Source: Alloprevotella sp. oral taxon 473 str. F0040 (GTDB lineage Bacteria > Bacteroidota > Bacteroidia > Bacteroidales > Bacteroidaceae). Taken from it: DNA of 64,000 nucleotides. A program made the position numbers and the translations under genes. Where the stretch lies: assembly GCF_000318095.2 (NCBI RefSeq), contig NZ_KB290714.1, forward strand, positions 369,875 through 433,874, in the 5' to 3' direction. The stretch's first letter is position 1. Each line of letters begins with the position of its first letter. The notes beneath the pieces are model-generated. The model saw only the letters and a program-made list of their open reading frames with translations, ran no database searches and was not told where the DNA came from. Below are positions 61,891 through 64,000 of this stretch, one piece after another.

Positions 61891-63186
61891 TTAGGCAAGT
61901 CCGAATTCTTTCTTAATATCGGCTACGCGGTCTAGCTTTTCCCAGGTAAAGAGTTCCACATCTAGCGTACGAGCTTCCTCGCCCTTGGGTTGGAAAGTCT
62001 TTGTAATCACTCGGTTGGAACGACCCATGTGGCCATAGCGCGCAGTTTCCTCGTAGATAGGTTGGCGGAGCTTGAGGTTCTTCTCGATGTCGTGAGGACG
62101 AAGTGCAAAGAGTTTCTTCACGCGCTCTGCTATTTCTCCATCGCTGAGGCTTACATGGCTCTTGCCATAGGTGTCCACAAATACGCTCACAGGTTCTGCC
62201 ACGCCGATAGCATACGCCAGTTGTACGAGCATTTCGTCTGCGACTCCAGCGGCCACCATGTTCTTAGCAATATGGCGAGCAGCATAAGCCGCAGAGCGGT
62301 CCACCTTGGAAGGGTCTTTTCCGGAGAAAGCACCACCACCATGAGCACCTTTACCACCATAAGTGTCTACAATAATCTTACGTCCCGTAAGACCCGTGTC
62401 GCCATGGGGGCCACCAATCACGAACTTACCGGTAGGATTCACGTGATAAGTGATTTCGCTTTGTTCAAAGAGAGCCTTCACTTCGGGAGTCGTCACACGC
62501 TGTTCGAGCACGCGAGGAATGAGAATCTCAATCACATCCTTGCGGATTTGTGCCAACATTTGTTCGTCAGCAGCAGCTTGACTGCCAGCTTCTTCGACAG
62601 AGATGAAATCGTCATGCTGCGTGCTCACCACAATAGTGTCGATGCGCACTGCACGGTCGTTGTCATCATATTCCACCGTCACCTGACTTTTAGAGTCGGG
62701 ACGGAGATACGTCATCACCTTGCCTTCACGGCGAATGTCAGCGAGCACAATGAGGATGTCGTGTGCCAACGAAAGGGGAAGCGGCATGTAGCGATCCGTT
62801 TCGTTGTTAGCATAGCCAAACATCATGCCTTGGTCGCCTGCACCTTGCAATTCAGGAGCTTCGCGCTCAACGCCACGGTTGATGTCATCGCTTTGATCGT
62901 GGATGGCAGAGAAAATGCCACAGCTATTGGCATCAAACATATATTCTGCCTTCGTGTAGCCAATGCGTTGGATGGTGCGGCGGATAGTGTCTTGCAAATC
63001 GACATAAGCCTCCGACTTCACTTCACCAGCCACCACCACTTGTCCGGTAGTAACGAGGGTTTCGCAAGCTACTTTAGAGGTGGGGTCGAGAGCCAAGAAT
63101 TGATCCAAAAGTGCGTCTGAAATTTGGTCGGCCACTTTGTCGGGGTGTCCTTCCGACACCGATTCAGAAGTAAAGAGATATGACAT
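61891..63186 (-). CDS. metK: S-adenosylmethionine synthetase
   Basis: 431 residues, the longer form of this phylum. Makes SAM from methionine and ATP. Motifs: [30 protein letters not shown], and the phosphate-binding loop [22 protein letters not shown]. It has a promoter 240 bases upstream with a SAM-II riboswitch near the mRNA 5' end, so SAM represses its own synthesis (feedback). Confidence 0.97.
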   Translation of the reverse strand: MSYLFTSESVSEGHPDKVADQISDALLDQFLALDPTSKVACETLVTTGQVVVAGEVKSEAYVDLQDTIRRTIQRIGYTKAEYMFDANSCGIFSAIHDQSDDINRGVEREAPELQGAGDQGMMFGYANNETDRYMPLPLSLAHDILIVLADIRREGKVMTYLRPDSKSQVTVEYDDNDRAVRIDTIVVSTQHDDFISVEEAGSQAAADEQMLAQIRKDVIEILIPRVLEQRVTTPEVKALFEQSEITYHVNPTGKFVIGGPHGDTGLTGRKIIVDTYGGKGAHGGGAFSGKDPSKVDRSAAYAARHIAKNMVAAGVADEMLVQLAYAIGVAEPVSVFVDTYGKSHVSLSDGEIAERVKKLFALRPHDIEKNLKLRQPIYEETARYGHMGRSNRVITKTFQPKGEEARTLDVELFTWEKLDRVADIKKEFGLA

Positions 63187-63364
63187 GATAAATGTGTAGT
63201 AGTGAGGGATAAGTTAAAATAAAAAGACAGATTTGCGGTGGGTATATACAAAAACGTCTGCCCATCGCGGTAGCGAAAGCAGAACGAAACAAATCAGTGT
63301 GCGCGAGAGCAAGAATAAAATGTAAAGTGTATCCCGAAGCGTAGGCTTCTAATGTGGGGAGTGA

Positions 63365-63417
63365 CTTATCGTTTTAGCATTTTTTCTTGAGGTTGCAAGC
63401 AGTCAAATCTGTCCTCG
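63365..63417 (-). promoter_or_regulatory. SAM-II riboswitch in the metK leader
   Basis: Read on the minus strand: GAGG (63416-63413), ACAGATTTGACTGCTTGCAA, CCTC (63392-63389), an A-rich stretch and GCTAAAAC (63378-63371). This matches the SAM-II order: a P1 stem, GATTT(A/G)AC, TTGCAA directly before the second P1 strand, and a GCTAAA that forms the pseudoknot. It starts about ten bases after the predicted transcription start and lies upstream of metK, the expected target. The P1 stem is short (4 bp). Confidence 0.85.
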
Positions 63418-63432
63418 TTCGTGTTTCGACTG

Positions 63433-63464
63433 CAAAGTTACAATTTTCTTCGCATACGACCAAA
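63433..63464 (-). promoter_or_regulatory. Promoter of metK
   Basis: Minus-strand TAACTTTG (63440-63433) and TTTG (63464-63461), spacer exactly 20 bp. Confidence 0.75.
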
Positions 63465-63632
63465 GTGAATGGTCTATTTTCTTGTTCAATAGAATAGTTT
63501 TACCTTCTTTATACTGTGTGGTTTAGGTCATGTATTATGTGAGGAAGTTGTCGAACTTTTCTTGTATTGGCAGGCTTCATAGAGGGGCAAGCTGTAAAAT
63601 CGCATTTTCTGCTGAAGAAATTATCATTTTCT

Positions 63633-63663
63633 TTTGATGTGTCGAAAGACTGTCGTATATTTG
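63633..63663 (+). promoter_or_regulatory. Promoter of frr
   Basis: TTTG at 63633-63636 and TATATTTG at 63656-63663 with a 19-bp spacer, about 45 bases before the start codon. Confidence 0.7.
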
Positions 63664-63708
63664 CCTAAAATATATCCAACAACATCAACGTAAAAGAACG
63701 AAAACGAT

Positions 63709-64000
63709 ATGTTAGACGTAAAGCAACTACTTGCTGAATGCGAAGAACGCATGGAAATGAGCGTGATGCACCTCGATGAAACTCTTTCGCACATCCGTGC
63801 GGGCAAAGCGAATGTTCACATCCTTGACCAAGTGATGGTCAATTCTTATGGTTCTATGGTGCCTGTGAACAATGTAGCTGCAATCACTACGCCCGACTCT
63901 CGCACCATCGCCATTAAGCCTTGGGATAAGAGCATGTTTGCTCCCATCGAAAAGGCCATCATTGATTCTAATGTAGGCATCATGCCTGAGAACAATGGTG
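63709..64000 (+). CDS. frr: Ribosome recycling factor (5' part; runs off the window)
   Basis: 97 codons visible of about 186. Start ATG at 63709 (MLDVKQLLAECEERMEMS). RRF splits post-termination ribosomes with EF-G. Typical: LDETLSHIRAGKANVHILD, the conserved SYGSMVPVNNVAAIT and KPWDKSMFAPIEKAI. Confidence 0.95.
   Translation, partial: MLDVKQLLAECEERMEMSVMHLDETLSHIRAGKANVHILDQVMVNSYGSMVPVNNVAAITTPDSRTIAIKPWDKSMFAPIEKAIIDSNVGIMPENNG

Larger units (their letters stand above)
63187..63708. other. Divergent control region between metK and frr
   Basis: About 520 bases: metK leader (63187-63430) with the SAM-II riboswitch at its 5' end, the metK promoter, about 170 bases with no recognised feature, then the frr promoter. 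Confidence 0.8.

Overview
The window is a chromosomal segment of a Bacteroidota bacterium, order Bacteroidales. Prevotellaceae or a close relative (Prevotella/Alloprevotella type) fits best, but this is inference from gene style and not a proven placement. The evidence is: promoters of the phylum's own form (TTTG, about 20 bp, TAnnTTTG) upstream of many genes; A/T-rich leaders without Shine-Dalgarno sequences; lipoproteins and outer-membrane proteins of Bacteroidales families (FimB/Mfa2-like, DUF3316, DUF4271, S9B dipeptidyl peptidase, TonB-type barrel); and a very large secreted protein ending in the Gly-x-Tyr-x-x-Asn-Gly-x-Lys tail common in Prevotella. Most genes lie on the minus strand.

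Layout. 1-1545: 5' part of gyrB (minus). 1.8-3.3 kb: a lipoprotein on the plus strand. 3.4-7.9 kb: a minus-strand envelope operon (TPR protein, GHL10 glycosidase, DUF3316 protein, S41 protease). 7.9-10.7 kb: recX and two glycosyltransferases, the second lying between 79-bp inverted repeats. 10.7-14.4 kb: repeat-rich DNA, a tandem pair of secreted proteins that look like degenerate aspartyl proteases, and a small outer-membrane protein. 15-19.4 kb: a Fic protein with an operator-like promoter, and a TonB-type receptor. 19.5-30.8 kb: mostly housekeeping genes (S9 peptidase, rRNA methyltransferase with an Arg/Gly-rich tail, HIT protein, greA, an RNase III with a tail of about 595 residues, fabF, acpP, ridA). 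31.5-36.7 kb: recJ-recQ-spmAB. 37.0-45.6 kb: a division and cell-wall cluster, murG-murC-ftsQ-ftsA-ftsZ-ftsZ-yqeY, with two different complete ftsZ genes in tandem. 45.8-47.6 kb: tyrS and a small membrane protein. 48.3-57.2 kb: a 1,230-residue surface protein, an M16 protease and an acyl-CoA synthetase. 57.7-63.2 kb: tatD (short), yidD, rnpA, hemD, DUF4271, LOG and metK, the last behind a SAM-II riboswitch. 63.7 kb to the end: 5' part of frr (plus).

The most unusual items are the tandem ftsZ pair, in which the second copy has a five-residue insertion next to the catalytic T7 loop; the RNase III with a long disordered tail carrying a C8 homopolymer tract; and a three-copy intergenic element. 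That element has 16-bp inverted arms (GTGAAGGTTGTGAAAG), flanking alternating CG tracts, and an associated array of 21-nt units read as degenerate Ser-Glu-x-Phe heptapeptides. I saw no rRNA or tRNA gene, CRISPR array, transposase or phage gene.
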